Made by a program: the position numbers and the translations under genes. Shown here piece after piece: positions 1-8,737 of a DNA stretch of 64,000 nucleotides; the stretch's first letter is position 1, and every line of letters starts with the position of its first letter. The stretch is taken from assembly GCA_038225555.1 (NCBI GenBank), contig JBBRRB010000031.1, positions 5,703 through 69,702 of the forward strand. The letters are read 5' to 3'. This DNA comes from JANXQZ01 sp038225555 (GTDB taxonomy: Bacteria; Acidobacteriota; Terriglobia; Bryobacterales; Bryobacteraceae). The notes under the pieces are model-generated. The model was not told the origin of the DNA. It searched no databases and worked only from the letters and a program-made list of their open reading frames with translations.

Positions 1-1038
1 CGTCATGATCTCACCCGTCTGCTTCTCCATGAGATACAGCAGGGAATTGAGACATACCGGATTGAAGTTGATGATATCTATGCTAAACGGCCCGAAGCGG
101 TTGGATGGATCGAATCCCGATTCCCGCATGGAACGGTCGCCTTTGTAGAATAGATCCTTCAGCTCATTCTTGTTCCGATCGTAATATTGACTGACATCGT
201 ACTCTTCGATCTGGTGAGTTCGATAATACTCTTTGATGAGATCGTAGTGAGTGCGCCCGTTCGCATCGCGCTCATCTGAGAGAACCTCGGGGGCGGGTCC
301 GGCGCCCAGATCGAAGTAGCGCGACAGCCCGGTCTCCGGCGTAAGATGCGGGGCGCTCGTCCAGAAAGCATAGTACGACAAGATCTCCGGCACGGCAGCG
401 GTCAGCCATTTCTTATCGCCAGTATGCTGGTACACCGCCAGCAACATCTGCGTAAGAAACGGGGGCTGCGAACGCGACAGATAGTAAGTCCGATTCGCGT
501 TGAGAATTCGACCGTAATTCCTGATCTCATAGAGGAAGTTATCGGCCATGTCTTTCGCCAGATCCCATTCACTATCGCGGGCCAACCCTGCCTGTATAAA
601 GTAACTGTCCCATCCGTACATCTCATTGAATCGCCCGCCCGGCACGACATAGGGATGAGGCAGATACAGGAGCCCAGGTTGCTTGATCGCCACCTGATTC
701 GCGGGAAGCCTGCGGATCGAGATTTTCGCGAAGGACTGGGGCGGCATTTCCGACTGGAGCGTCGCTCGAATTGCGCCTTCATCCTCGCTTTGCGAAATGT
801 AAACCGGCCACTGGCCGCTCCCATCCTCTTTGAACTTCGGATCGGCTGCGGCTGCGGCAAGCTGTGCGTGGGATCGCGTTAACTTCGTCCAGGTCTGCTT
901 GATATACACCTGGATCGACTCCAGTTGCGCCGGGGTGGCACGCGCTAGCGCCTTGGCTGGAGCCTGGCACGGTGCGGGGAATGCGATGACAAATGCTAAA
1001 AGCGAGGCAAGAGAAAAAGAGCGGCGGAGAAAGTGCAC
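1..1038 (-). CDS. treA: Periplasmic alpha,alpha-trehalase (GH37), 3' part missing at window edge
   Basis: Hydrolyses trehalose to two glucose molecules, probably in the periplasm. The frame is open from a GTG at 1038 to the left edge (346 codons), so the C-terminus lies outside the window. The first residues (MHFLRRSFSLASLLAFVIAF) look like a signal peptide. Residues about 133-147 read PGGRFNEMYGWDSYF, which matches trehalase signature 1 (PGGRFxExYxWDxY). Further family-like segments follow (SRSQPPFLTQM, LSRYFDLG). The start follows directly from the frame: the upstream permease stop is in the same frame and ends only 3 bases before the GTG, so no longer start is possible and the two genes are probably translationally coupled. 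The second signature (QWDxPxGWAP) would lie beyond the edge and cannot be checked. Family assignment is firm; the physiological role is inferred. Confidence 0.9.
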   Translation of the reverse strand, partial: MHFLRRSFSLASLLAFVIAFPAPCQAPAKALARATPAQLESIQVYIKQTWTKLTRSHAQLAAAAADPKFKEDGSGQWPVYISQSEDEGAIRATLQSEMPPQSFAKISIRRLPANQVAIKQPGLLYLPHPYVVPGGRFNEMYGWDSYFIQAGLARDSEWDLAKDMADNFLYEIRNYGRILNANRTYYLSRSQPPFLTQMLLAVYQHTGDKKWLTAAVPEILSYYAFWTSAPHLTPETGLSRYFDLGAGPAPEVLSDERDANGRTHYDLIKEYYRTHQIEEYDVSQYYDRNKNELKDLFYKGDRSMRESGFDPSNRFGPFSIDIINFNPVCLNSLLYLMEKQTGEIMT

Positions 1039-1041
1039 GTA

Positions 1042-2247
1042 CTACTCGTAGCGCAACGCTTCTGTAGGATTCAACTGAGCCGCACGATTGGCCGGCAGAA
1101 TACCGAACACTACGCCCACGCCTGCCGAAACAAAAAACGCCACGATGATCGACGTGATCGAGACAGGCACCTTAATCGCATCTGTAAAAAATTCGATGCT
1201 GACCGGGATCAGCGTTCCAATCACAATCCCGATGCTTCCGCCCCCAATGCTGATCACCACCGCCTCGGTAAGAAACTGCTGCAGCACCTCCCGGCGGGAC
1301 GCACCCACTGCCATCCGAATGCCGATTTCCCTGGTCCGCTCGGTGACCGTCACCAGCATGATATTCATGATGCCGATACCCGAGATGATTAGAGCAATGG
1401 CGGAGACCAAGATGAGCACAACCGTTAGGATCATGGCGATCTTCTGCGCTGCGTCCAGAATGGCGGACAGGTTCTCGACCCGGTACCGCGCTCCGGCTCG
1501 ATGGCGGCTCTCGAGCAGTTGCTTGATGGTCTCCGTAAGGGGCTGAACATCGTCGGGATTGCGAGCTTGCAGATAAAGCGGGTCGATCCGCTCGACCGGA
1601 GTGAAATACTTGATCACGGTGATGGGAATCAGGATAGTCTCGCTGGTTACTTCCGATTGGCCGAAAGTCTCGGTCTTCTCCTTGAAAACGCCCACGACAT
1701 TGAATTGAAGGCCGTGTATTTTGAGGACCTGACCGACCGATGCCGATGCGCTGCCGTAGATCCGGTTGGCGAGTTTGGGCGTCATCATCGCCACGTGTTG
1801 GCGCAGCGTTGTGTCGCTCGCGTCGATGAAGCGGCCGGCGACCAATCCCAGATTTCTCACGACGGGATAAAATTCATCGGAGCCGATCACCGAGATGTCT
1901 TGCTCCTTCCCGTTGATCATGATCCGGTCATAGTTTGTCATGATTCCGGAAGCCGCCACGATGCGGGGTCCAAGCTGCTGCCGGATGGCGTCCACATCCG
2001 CCATCTTGATCAAGTCAGCATCTACTTTCGTAGCAGTGTTGGTTCCGGCCTCGTACTGGGCGTAGATGAGGTTAGAGCCAATGCCTCGGATCTGATCGAG
2101 GATGTAATCGCGGCTGGTGATTGAAATCGTGACTACCAGGATGACGGAGGCATTCCCGATCACCAAACCGAGCGCGGTCAGAAAGGTTCGAACCTTATTT
2201 GCGCTCAGCGATTGAACGCTGAAGCGGAGAGCTTCACCTATAAACAT
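1042..2247 (-). CDS. MacB-type ABC transporter permease
   Basis: Membrane subunit of a MacB/LolC-type (FtsX superfamily) ABC transporter. About 401 residues. There is one N-terminal membrane segment after a basic amphipathic start (SLSANKVRTFLTALGLVIGN), a periplasmic MacB core domain at about residues 50-250, and three C-terminal membrane helices at about 270-395. The conserved helix-loop motif TERTREIGIRMAVGAS lies at about 310, and the end is the typical NPTEALRYE. The gene lies 10 bases downstream of a TPR gene and 3 bases upstream of the trehalase, so the three form one minus-strand operon. No ATP-binding subunit is adjacent; the partner ATPase and periplasmic adaptor, if any, are encoded elsewhere. 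The substrate is unknown. Confidence 0.9.
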   Translation of the reverse strand: MFIGEALRFSVQSLSANKVRTFLTALGLVIGNASVILVVTISITSRDYILDQIRGIGSNLIYAQYEAGTNTATKVDADLIKMADVDAIRQQLGPRIVAASGIMTNYDRIMINGKEQDISVIGSDEFYPVVRNLGLVAGRFIDASDTTLRQHVAMMTPKLANRIYGSASASVGQVLKIHGLQFNVVGVFKEKTETFGQSEVTSETILIPITVIKYFTPVERIDPLYLQARNPDDVQPLTETIKQLLESRHRAGARYRVENLSAILDAAQKIAMILTVVLILVSAIALIISGIGIMNIMLVTVTERTREIGIRMAVGASRREVLQQFLTEAVVISIGGGSIGIVIGTLIPVSIEFFTDAIKVPVSITSIIVAFFVSAGVGVVFGILPANRAAQLNPTEALRYE

Positions 2248-2257
2248 GCTGGCAGGG

Positions 2258-3109
2258 TCATACTCCCGCCTGGGCTTGCTTTATCAGTTTTCTGGCCTCT
2301 TCTCGCGGTGGATCGTCAGGGCTCAGATTGCTCCGCAGATACCGTTGAAGTAGCGCCTTGGCCTCGTCCAGATTGCGCTTTTGTTCGATGTAGGAGTGCG
2401 CCTTGGCAAACATCACCTTAGGGCTGTTCGGCGCTATCTTCTCCGCCTGTTCAAACTGGGCGTCGCTTTCCTGATAGCGCCCGTGTTTCCCCAGGTACTT
2501 TGCCAGATCCACCACTCGCCCAACCTGTCGGGGCGCCAAGGCAATGGCGCGTCTTAGTTGTTCCTCGGCGGTATCGAACTGCTTCTTTTTTTCGGCCAAT
2601 TGGGCCTGAGCAAAATGATATTCAGCCGGGTTCAGCGCGCCGATTTTCCTGGCCAGGGCTTCGGCCTTGTCGAAGCCTCCGCCCAGAAATCCCGGCGCCT
2701 GCAAATAGTAATCGAAGAGATCGTTCAGTGCTTCTTCGTTCTTAGGATCCAGCTCAATTGCTTTTTCGAAATACTGTCTGGCCTTGGCGGCGTTCGCGGG
2801 AGCTAGGAACGGGCTCGCCGTCTCCGCGCGGCGTCCATAACACCGGCCCAGCCAATGGACGTACTCGGAACTGGCCGGCTCCATTGTATTCGCTTTTTGG
2901 AAGGCCTCGGTGGCTTTCTTGTACTCGCCCAGCATGTAGTAATTCTTGCCAATTAGCCCGTAGTTGGCCGCGTCGGGCGCGGAATCGGACAAGAGAAGCT
3001 GCAAGGATGCATCGTAATCCGTCCGCTGGTAGAGCTGGCGGGCACGCTTCCAATCGCTGGCCGCGAGCAAAAATGTGGCCAGCAACAAAACCGCGATTGC
3101 TCTAGACAT
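2258..3109 (-). CDS. Secreted TPR-repeat protein
   Basis: Protein of about 283 residues with a signal peptide (MSRAIAVLLLATFLLAASDW) followed by tandem tetratricopeptide repeats through most of its length, for example GLIGKNYYMLGEYKKATEAF and the later YFEKAIELDPKNEEAL. TPRs are protein-interaction scaffolds; no catalytic domain is visible. I chose the ATG at 3109 because the signal peptide begins there; an in-frame ATG at 3151 would add 14 polar residues in front of it. It heads an apparent operon with the MacB-type permease and trehalase. A role in assembling or partnering the transporter is possible but is inference only. Confidence 0.75.
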   Translation of the reverse strand: MSRAIAVLLLATFLLAASDWKRARQLYQRTDYDASLQLLLSDSAPDAANYGLIGKNYYMLGEYKKATEAFQKANTMEPASSEYVHWLGRCYGRRAETASPFLAPANAAKARQYFEKAIELDPKNEEALNDLFDYYLQAPGFLGGGFDKAEALARKIGALNPAEYHFAQAQLAEKKKQFDTAEEQLRRAIALAPRQVGRVVDLAKYLGKHGRYQESDAQFEQAEKIAPNSPKVMFAKAHSYIEQKRNLDEAKALLQRYLRSNLSPDDPPREEARKLIKQAQAGV

Positions 3110-3196
3110 AGGACGTTCCGAACATTCAGTTGACTTAGATGCGGAAATCATGTCAAACGATGCCTGTGTCTGGTTCAGGTACGATAACAGTCACGT

Positions 3197-4507
3197 ATGC
3201 CCACCAGACGATCCCTTTTTGCTCTCGGTTTCAGCGGGGCCGCGCTGCTGCACGGCGCCGGTCAAGGCGGACGGCGCTCGGCCGACCCTGCTATCCCTGC
3301 CGATTCGCCCATCGGCAAACTTAAGAGTCGCAAAGACGAAGCCAAACCGATTACAACCGAAGAACGACAGGGGCGGGTCGACAAGGCCCAGCAGTTGATG
3401 CGAGAGAACAAGCTCGATGCCCTGGTAATGATTGGCGGGCCGACCCTGGAATACTTCAGCAACGTTCGGTGGTGGAACAGCGAGCGGCTGTTCGTGATGG
3501 TGATGCCGCAAAAAGGGGAGCCATTTTTCGTTTCGCCAGCTTTCGAGAAGGATCGGGCACTCGAGCAGATCGCCCTGGGGCCGGCCGCAAAGTATCCGCA
3601 TGTGTTTACTTGGCAGGAGGACGAGAGCCCGTACCAGACGGTCGCGTTCGGACTGAAGGAACGCGGGATTTCAACCGGCCGGTTGGGGCTGGAGGAGACC
3701 GTCAAGTTCGTGTTTGCCGACGGAATCGGGAAGGCTGTTCCCGCGGCTACCGTATCGAGTGCAACTGCGGTTACCGCCGGCTGCCGCATGATCAAGAGCG
3801 AGCATGAAATCGACTTGATGAAGCTGGCGAACAGCGTGACTCTGCAGGCTTACGAGGCGGCCTGGAAGTCGCTGCGGGACGGGATGACGCAGAACGAGTT
3901 CGCGGGATTGGTTTCTTCGGCTCACGCGAAACTGGGCTTTCCCGGCGGAGCTGGAGTGCAGGTGGGTGAGAATTCCGCGTTACCCCATGGTTCATCCCAG
4001 CCGCAGGCGGTTCGGGAAGGCACTATTTTGCTCATCGACGGCGGCTGTCAAGTAGAAGGCTACCACTCGGATATTAGCCGCACGTTCGTGCTTGGAAAGC
4101 CCACGGATAAGATGAAGAGCGTGTTCGAAATCGTTCATCGGGCTCAGAGCGCGGCGCTGGCGGCGGCTAAGCCGGGTGTTGCGTGTGAAGCAGTGGATGC
4201 CGCTGCCCGCAAGGTAATCGTGGATGCCGGGTACGGTCCAGGGTTCAAGTACTTCACCCACCGCCTTGGTCACGGTATTGGTTTGGAAGGTCATGAATGG
4301 CCTTACTTGATGAAGAACAACACGCTGGTCAAGGATGGGAAAAGCATCCCGCTCGCGGCTGGTATGACCTTCAGCGATGAGCCCGGCGTATATATTCCGG
4401 GAGAGTTCGGGGTGCGGCTGGAGGACGACATGCATGTGACAGAGCGCGGGGCTGAGTTGTTTACGCCCCAGAGTTATTCGCTGGAGGACCCGTTCCGCGT
4501 TGCCTGA
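3197..4507 (+). CDS. M24-family metallopeptidase (Xaa-Pro aminopeptidase-like), Tat signal
   Basis: Predicted exported di-metal peptidase cleaving N-terminal residues next to proline. 436 residues. The N-terminus MPTRRSLFALGFSGAALLHG has a twin-arginine-type signal. Residues about 55-190 resemble the creatinase N-terminal domain. The C-terminal pita-bread fold carries all five metal ligands in order: Asp in LLIDGG (about 281), Asp in HSDISRT (about 292), His in RLGHGIGLEGHE (about 358), Glu in SDEPGVY (about 394) and Glu in RLEDDM (about 409). Length is normal for PepP/PepQ-type enzymes. It is divergent from the TPR operon across an 88-base gap and is probably transcribed alone. Family assignment is secure; the exact substrate is not. 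Confidence 0.9.
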   Translation: MPTRRSLFALGFSGAALLHGAGQGGRRSADPAIPADSPIGKLKSRKDEAKPITTEERQGRVDKAQQLMRENKLDALVMIGGPTLEYFSNVRWWNSERLFVMVMPQKGEPFFVSPAFEKDRALEQIALGPAAKYPHVFTWQEDESPYQTVAFGLKERGISTGRLGLEETVKFVFADGIGKAVPAATVSSATAVTAGCRMIKSEHEIDLMKLANSVTLQAYEAAWKSLRDGMTQNEFAGLVSSAHAKLGFPGGAGVQVGENSALPHGSSQPQAVREGTILLIDGGCQVEGYHSDISRTFVLGKPTDKMKSVFEIVHRAQSAALAAAKPGVACEAVDAAARKVIVDAGYGPGFKYFTHRLGHGIGLEGHEWPYLMKNNTLVKDGKSIPLAAGMTFSDEPGVYIPGEFGVRLEDDMHVTERGAELFTPQSYSLEDPFRVA

Positions 4508-4528
4508 CTCCCGGTTATGTGCTAATAT
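4500..4528 (+). promoter_or_regulatory. Predicted sigma70 promoter of vapBC giving a leaderless mRNA
   Basis: TTGCCT (4500-4505), a 17-base spacer and TAATAT (4523-4528). The -10 element ends six bases before the vapB ATG at 4535, so transcription should start at or next to the start codon. No Shine-Dalgarno sequence is present. The -35 overlaps the last codons of the M24 gene. Seen by eye, not tested. Confidence 0.5.
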
Positions 4529-4534
4529 GCTTTT

Positions 4535-4810
4535 ATGCGCACAACCGTAGAGCTCCCAGATCAACTCTTTCGGCAAGTCAAGAGCAAAGCCGCAAGGGAA
4601 GGCGTACCCCTAAAGGCACTTTTCACGCGGGCAATTGAGCGTGAAATGGAGTCGCCAAAGATGGTCACGAAGTCCCGTCTGCAGTTTCCATTGATCCACC
4701 GGGACATCGATCCGGCTGCACTATTGCCTGTTCTGACCAAACAGCAGATCGGCGAACTACTGGACGCTGAAGAAGTGGACCGGCTGCATGCCCTACCTCG
4801 CGGACGTTAA
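4535..4810 (+). CDS. vapB: VapB-like ribbon-helix-helix antitoxin
   Basis: Antitoxin of a type II toxin-antitoxin pair. 91 residues. The N-terminus MRTTVELPDQLFRQVKSKAA is a ribbon-helix-helix DNA-binding strand and first helix, and GVPLKALFTRAIEREM forms the second helix. The C-terminal half is the expected toxin-binding tail. The gene overlaps the downstream PIN toxin by 23 bases, which is the usual antitoxin-then-toxin order. Such antitoxins normally neutralise the toxin and repress their own promoter; the promoter sits immediately upstream with no leader. The name reflects family and context, not a match to a characterised pair. Confidence 0.8.
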   Translation: MRTTVELPDQLFRQVKSKAAREGVPLKALFTRAIEREMESPKMVTKSRLQFPLIHRDIDPAALLPVLTKQQIGELLDAEEVDRLHALPRGR

Positions 4811-5213
4811 TATTTGGGTGAATGCAGTTTCGGGCGTGCAGCCGTATTTCGATAAGGCGAATCAATGGCTGGAGCAACGCACGGACGGCGAGGTGCTGTT
4901 CTGCCGCTTTACGATGCTGGCGCTGCTCCGGCTATTGACTAACCAACATGCCATGCGGGGGTTCCCCTTGGACGCTCAGCAGGCCTGGGCGATCTACGAA
5001 AGGCTCCGCGAAGACCCCCGGACCGGGTTTCTCGAAGAGCCGGAAAATCTGGAAACCGAATACGGGCGATTGCTTCCAGCGCGGGCATTGAGCGGTGCCG
5101 ACTGGACTGATTATTACCTGGCTGCCTTCGCCCTGAAAAGCGGTTCCACTCTGGTAACGTTTGATCGGGGATTTCAACGTTTCAAAGCGCTGAAGCTCCA
5201 CCTTCTGGACTGA
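4788..5213 (+). CDS. vapC: VapC-like PIN-domain ribonuclease toxin
   Basis: PIN-domain toxin expected to cleave RNA using a Mg2+ or Mn2+ site. 141 residues. Conserved acidic residues are visible: Asp6 in MPYLADVNIWV, the acidic residue in the ADWTDYYLAAFA helix, and the Asp in TLVTFDRGFQRF near the C-terminus. The central segment FCRFTMLALLRLLTN matches the VapC subgroup seen with RHH antitoxins. The start codon lies inside vapB, so translation is probably coupled and antitoxin is made first. Nothing indicates inactivation. The RNA target cannot be predicted. Confidence 0.85.
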   Translation: MPYLADVNIWVNAVSGVQPYFDKANQWLEQRTDGEVLFCRFTMLALLRLLTNQHAMRGFPLDAQQAWAIYERLREDPRTGFLEEPENLETEYGRLLPARALSGADWTDYYLAAFALKSGSTLVTFDRGFQRFKALKLHLLD

Positions 5214-5230
5214 CTCCGAATAAATTTAGC

Positions 5231-5259
5231 TTGCAATTGCCCGAAATCCGCCCCATACT
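5231..5259 (+). promoter_or_regulatory. Predicted promoter of the PadR-ADOP cassette
   Basis: TTGCAA (5231-5236), 17-base spacer, CATACT (5254-5259), then 14 bases to the PadR ATG at 5274. The same layout, including the sequence CATACTTCC, precedes the PadR gene at 38644 on the other strand. There is no clear Shine-Dalgarno, so the transcript leader would be only a few bases. Confidence 0.5.
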
Positions 5260-5273
5260 TCCCTAAGTAGATT

Positions 5274-5612
5274 ATGGGAGAGAGCGCAGATCGCCAATCC
5301 GGTGTCTTGCCAGGCACTCTAGACATGTTAGTCCTGAAAGCCCTGGCGCGAAAGGCCATGCACGGCTACGATGTCGCCGAATTCATTCTGTCCCGATCAG
5401 GCGACCTGCTTCGCGTCGAGGAGGGAGCGCTTTATCCCGCCTTGCACCGATTGGAATTGCGGGGTCTGCTTGAGAGCGAATGGGGAGTCTCGTCAAACAA
5501 TCGACGGGCTAAGTTTTATTCCTTGACAGCCGCAGGACGTAAGCGGCTCGCGTTGGAATCGACTCAGTGGGCCTCTCTCAGCATGGCCATCGCACGCGTC
5601 ATGGAGGCCTGA
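5274..5612 (+). CDS. PadR-family transcriptional regulator
   Basis: Winged-helix repressor of the PadR family, 112 residues. Family features are LPGTLDMLVLKALAR, MHGYDVAEFIL, the recognition region EGALYPALHRLELRG, and SEWGVSSNNRRAKFYSLTAAG in the wing, followed by the dimerisation helix. The stop lies one base before the start of a large ADOP permease, an arrangement typical of Acidobacteriota in which the PadR protein is thought to control its own transporter. The inducing signal is unknown. The ATG at 5274 is supported by homologous length and by the promoter just upstream. Confidence 0.9.
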   Translation: MGESADRQSGVLPGTLDMLVLKALARKAMHGYDVAEFILSRSGDLLRVEEGALYPALHRLELRGLLESEWGVSSNNRRAKFYSLTAAGRKRLALESTQWASLSMAIARVMEA

Positions 5613-5613
5613 A

Positions 5614-8304
5614 ATGTTCACCAATCTGCGACTGCGTTGGCGATCCCTGTGGAAGCGAAGGCAACTTGATCGCGACCTTAAGGACGAAATCGCTTTCCAC
5701 CTTGCGATGAGACAGGGTTCCACGCGGCAATTCGGCAACCCGACACTGATCAGGGAGAACCTGCGCGAAATGTGGACTTTTCACATCCTGGAATCGCTCT
5801 GGCACGATCTGCGCTACGGGGTGCGAATGCTCTGGAAAAGCCCGGCATTCACCCTGGTCGCGATCCTTTCGTTGGCCATCGGGATCGGAGCGAACACCGC
5901 GATCTTCAGCCTGGTGGACGCCATCCTTCTCAAGTCGCTCCCGGTCCGGGAACCCGCGAGCCTGCGCCTGGTCCTGTGGGCCGGGGAACCACGAGTTCCG
6001 CTCAATAATTCAAGCGGGTACACCCGCAAGAACGAAGCGGGCCAACTGGTCCACAGTTCGTTCTCCTATTCCATGTATCGGATGTTTGCCGAACAGGCCT
6101 CGCAGTTTTCCGATCTGGCCGGATTCGCGCGTTCGCAGGTGACCGTGGTGGCGGGCGAGAGCCATTACGCCAACGCATTCTTCGTGACGGGAAACATGTT
6201 CAACACCTTGGGCGTCCCGCCTCTGGCCGGGCGTGAAATCGCGCCGAGCGACGATCGCGCAGATGCTGAACCCGTCGCCGTCATCAGTTATGCGTATTGG
6301 GAACGCCATTTCGGCCTGGATCGGTCGGCGATCAACAGGCAAATCACAGTGAATGGGCGGGGGCTCAGAATCGTTGGCATCACTCCCCAATCTTTCAGAG
6401 GACTGGAGAATGGGAGCGGGTTCGATTTGTGCCTGCCTCTCTCCCTGGTCTCCGGGTTCGGCCCGAAATTCTATGCCATTGAAAAGCCCACTGCCTGGTG
6501 GGTCCAAATCGTGGGTCGACTGCGTGCCGGCGTGGATGACCGGCAGGCGAAGGCCTCGCTGGACCTACTGATGGAGCGGGCCAGCGCCCCGTTTGCCAGT
6601 GTTCCGAAAAAAGGCGAGCCTTGGCGAGCGGTATTGGAATCGGGGGCTGCCGGCGTGCAACTTATGCGAGAACAGGCGAGCCGACCGCTATTGATCCTGG
6701 CTGGAGCGGTGGCGCTGGTGCTCTTAATCGCATGCGCGAATATCGCCAACCTGCTGCTTGCGCGCGCTTCCGCCCGGCGCAGAGAAATCGCTGTCCGATT
6801 AACGATCGGAGCCAGCCGTTGGCGGTTGATCGGACAACTGCTTACAGAGAGCATTTTGCTGGCGGGAATTGGAGCTGGACTGGGACTGCTTTTCGCAGGA
6901 CCGATGGCGCGCGGCATTCTGGCGATGGCGGCGGGAAACCGTCCCATCTCGATCCAGGTTGGTCTGAACGACCGCACTCTCTTGTTCACTCTGATCGCTG
7001 GACTATTCACCGCGCTGCTGTTCGGTCTGGCACCTGCCATCCGTGCCACGCGGGTGGACCTTTCGCCCTCGCTCAAAGATGGATCGGCGGGCTCGCTAGG
7101 CAGGGGACCGCAATTTGGCTTAAGCCGCTTTCTGGTGATCGGACAAGTGGCGCTATCCACTGTATTATTGGCGGGGGCCGGTCTGTTCGTGCGCACTTTG
7201 GCAAATCTCTCCACCATCGATCCGGGCTTCAATGCCCACCAAGTCTTGATCTTCGCCGCAGACGGGTCGCGCAGCGGCTATGAGGGCGGCAAGCTGGCAG
7301 GGCTCTATGAGCGCATCCGGGCCAGAGTCGCGGCAATTCCCGGAGTCCAGGCAGTAACGCTTTCGTCCGTTCCCCTGATCGCTGACAGCGAAGATAATGA
7401 TGACGTCACCGTTCCGGGCTACGTCCCCCCCGCTGGCAAACCGGCTTCGGCGAATACCATGCTCACGAGTTCGCGCTTCCATCGGATTCTTGGAATCCCC
7501 ATGCTGCTTGGACGGGAGTTGGAAGACGGAGACGGACCGAACAGCCGCAAGGTGGCCATTGTCAATGAAACCTTCGCGCGCACCTATATGGCGGGATCGA
7601 GCCCCATTGGCCGAATCTTTTATTTTGGCGGTCCTCAGGCAACCAGAAAGCCGGAAGATGCGTTCGAAGTAGTGGGAGTTTGCAAGGACGCAAAGTACGA
7701 CAGCCTCAAGCATGTGGTTCCGCCTACGGCTTACCTGTCCTTTCTTCAGAAGCCGGACTGGATGAGAGAGGCTACATTCGAGATTCGAACGGAACTACCC
7801 GGCTCGGCGCTGGCGAACGAAATTCGCAAGGAGGTGGCTGGAATCGATCGAAACGTCCCGGTTGCCGACATGCGGACACAAGAGGAACAGATTCGTCAAT
7901 CGCTCGGTCTGGAGCGCCTTTTCGCGGGCCTGATGGGAGCATTTGGATTGTGCGCGTCTGTGCTCGCCGCAATCGGATTATATGGCTTACTGGCCTATAC
8001 TGTAACGCGCCGAACCCCGGAGATTGGAATTAGGCTGGCGCTAGGCGCCGAACGGAGGAGCGTGCAATGGTTGGTGCTCCGCGACGTGCTGTGGATGGTG
8101 GCGATCGGAATGGCAATCGGGATTCCGGTGGCTCTCGCGCTGACAAGCCTGATCCGGAAAACTCTCTTCGGAGTAACGCCCGACGACCCGATCAGCTTCG
8201 CGGGAGCCGCCGTGCTGATGGCTCTCGCCGCAATTGCTGCCGCCTGGATCCCGGCCCGGCGTGCCGCGCGTGTCGATCCGATCAAGGCTCTTCGATATGA
8301 GTAA
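5614..8304 (+). CDS. ADOP-family ABC transporter permease (large, duplicated MacB/FtsX type)
   Basis: Acidobacterial duplicated orphan permease, 896 residues. The N-terminal cytoplasmic segment RLRWRSLWKRRQLDRDLKDE is the ADOP leader. It is followed by a first FtsX/MacB unit (membrane segment SPAFTLVAILSLAIGIGANT, MacB core at about 100-330, and three helices including SARRREIAVRLTIGAS). A second unit spans about 500-896 with RTPEIGIRLALGAERRS and ends DPIKALRYE. No ATPase is adjacent, which is normal for this family. It is co-transcribed with the PadR gene one base upstream. ADOPs are suspected of moving lipids, peptides or antibiotics, but the substrate is not deducible here. Confidence 0.92.
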   Translation: MFTNLRLRWRSLWKRRQLDRDLKDEIAFHLAMRQGSTRQFGNPTLIRENLREMWTFHILESLWHDLRYGVRMLWKSPAFTLVAILSLAIGIGANTAIFSLVDAILLKSLPVREPASLRLVLWAGEPRVPLNNSSGYTRKNEAGQLVHSSFSYSMYRMFAEQASQFSDLAGFARSQVTVVAGESHYANAFFVTGNMFNTLGVPPLAGREIAPSDDRADAEPVAVISYAYWERHFGLDRSAINRQITVNGRGLRIVGITPQSFRGLENGSGFDLCLPLSLVSGFGPKFYAIEKPTAWWVQIVGRLRAGVDDRQAKASLDLLMERASAPFASVPKKGEPWRAVLESGAAGVQLMREQASRPLLILAGAVALVLLIACANIANLLLARASARRREIAVRLTIGASRWRLIGQLLTESILLAGIGAGLGLLFAGPMARGILAMAAGNRPISIQVGLNDRTLLFTLIAGLFTALLFGLAPAIRATRVDLSPSLKDGSAGSLGRGPQFGLSRFLVIGQVALSTVLLAGAGLFVRTLANLSTIDPGFNAHQVLIFAADGSRSGYEGGKLAGLYERIRARVAAIPGVQAVTLSSVPLIADSEDNDDVTVPGYVPPAGKPASANTMLTSSRFHRILGIPMLLGRELEDGDGPNSRKVAIVNETFARTYMAGSSPIGRIFYFGGPQATRKPEDAFEVVGVCKDAKYDSLKHVVPPTAYLSFLQKPDWMREATFEIRTELPGSALANEIRKEVAGIDRNVPVADMRTQEEQIRQSLGLERLFAGLMGAFGLCASVLAAIGLYGLLAYTVTRRTPEIGIRLALGAERRSVQWLVLRDVLWMVAIGMAIGIPVALALTSLIRKTLFGVTPDDPISFAGAAVLMALAAIAAAWIPARRAARVDPIKALRYE

Positions 8305-8378
8305 CGCGATCTGGTAGTGCTGCTTTGTGGGGATACACTGGAGAACCCCCCTGAAACGGCCATTGAGCGCCGCGCTAA

Positions 8379-8717
8379 TCATCCCCCTTCTGTTGGGGTT
8401 TCGGTTCGAAGGATAGCTGTAATGTCAATTGCTCCGTAGTTCTTCTCATGCCGAAGAATATTTGCTTCCAGGAGCACCATAAATGCTTTGGCGTGTTGAG
8501 GAGACATCACGATCGAAGCGCGTTCAAGAATACGAAGAATTCCAGTTTCGTCATATTCTAGCTCCGAAAACGCGAATCTTATGTCAAACGGCCCCGATGC
8601 AACGTGGGCTTGGTTGGCGTATGCAGACAGGAAATTAGGCGCTCTTACGCGTGCAGGGTTGAGCGGAATCGGGTCGGAATGAAGTTCGTGTATTGATTCA
8701 AGCTTTTGATCTGACAT
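8379..8717 (-). CDS. DUF3467-family protein
   Basis: 112 residues of unknown biochemical function. It matches the DUF3467 pattern: an N-terminal YANQAHVASGPFDIRFAFSE-type strand pair, then ASIVMSPQHAKAFMVLLEA, then a helix ending in HEKNYGAID. It lies 20 bases downstream of the HigA-like regulator on the same strand, so it is probably the third gene of the toxin-antitoxin transcript. In other genomes DUF3467 genes are usually isolated, so its place here is of interest but its role is not known. Confidence 0.7.
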   Translation of the reverse strand: MSDQKLESIHELHSDPIPLNPARVRAPNFLSAYANQAHVASGPFDIRFAFSELEYDETGILRILERASIVMSPQHAKAFMVLLEANILRHEKNYGAIDITAILRTETPTEGG

Positions 8718-8737
8718 AGTAGTTCAAACTTTCATAC

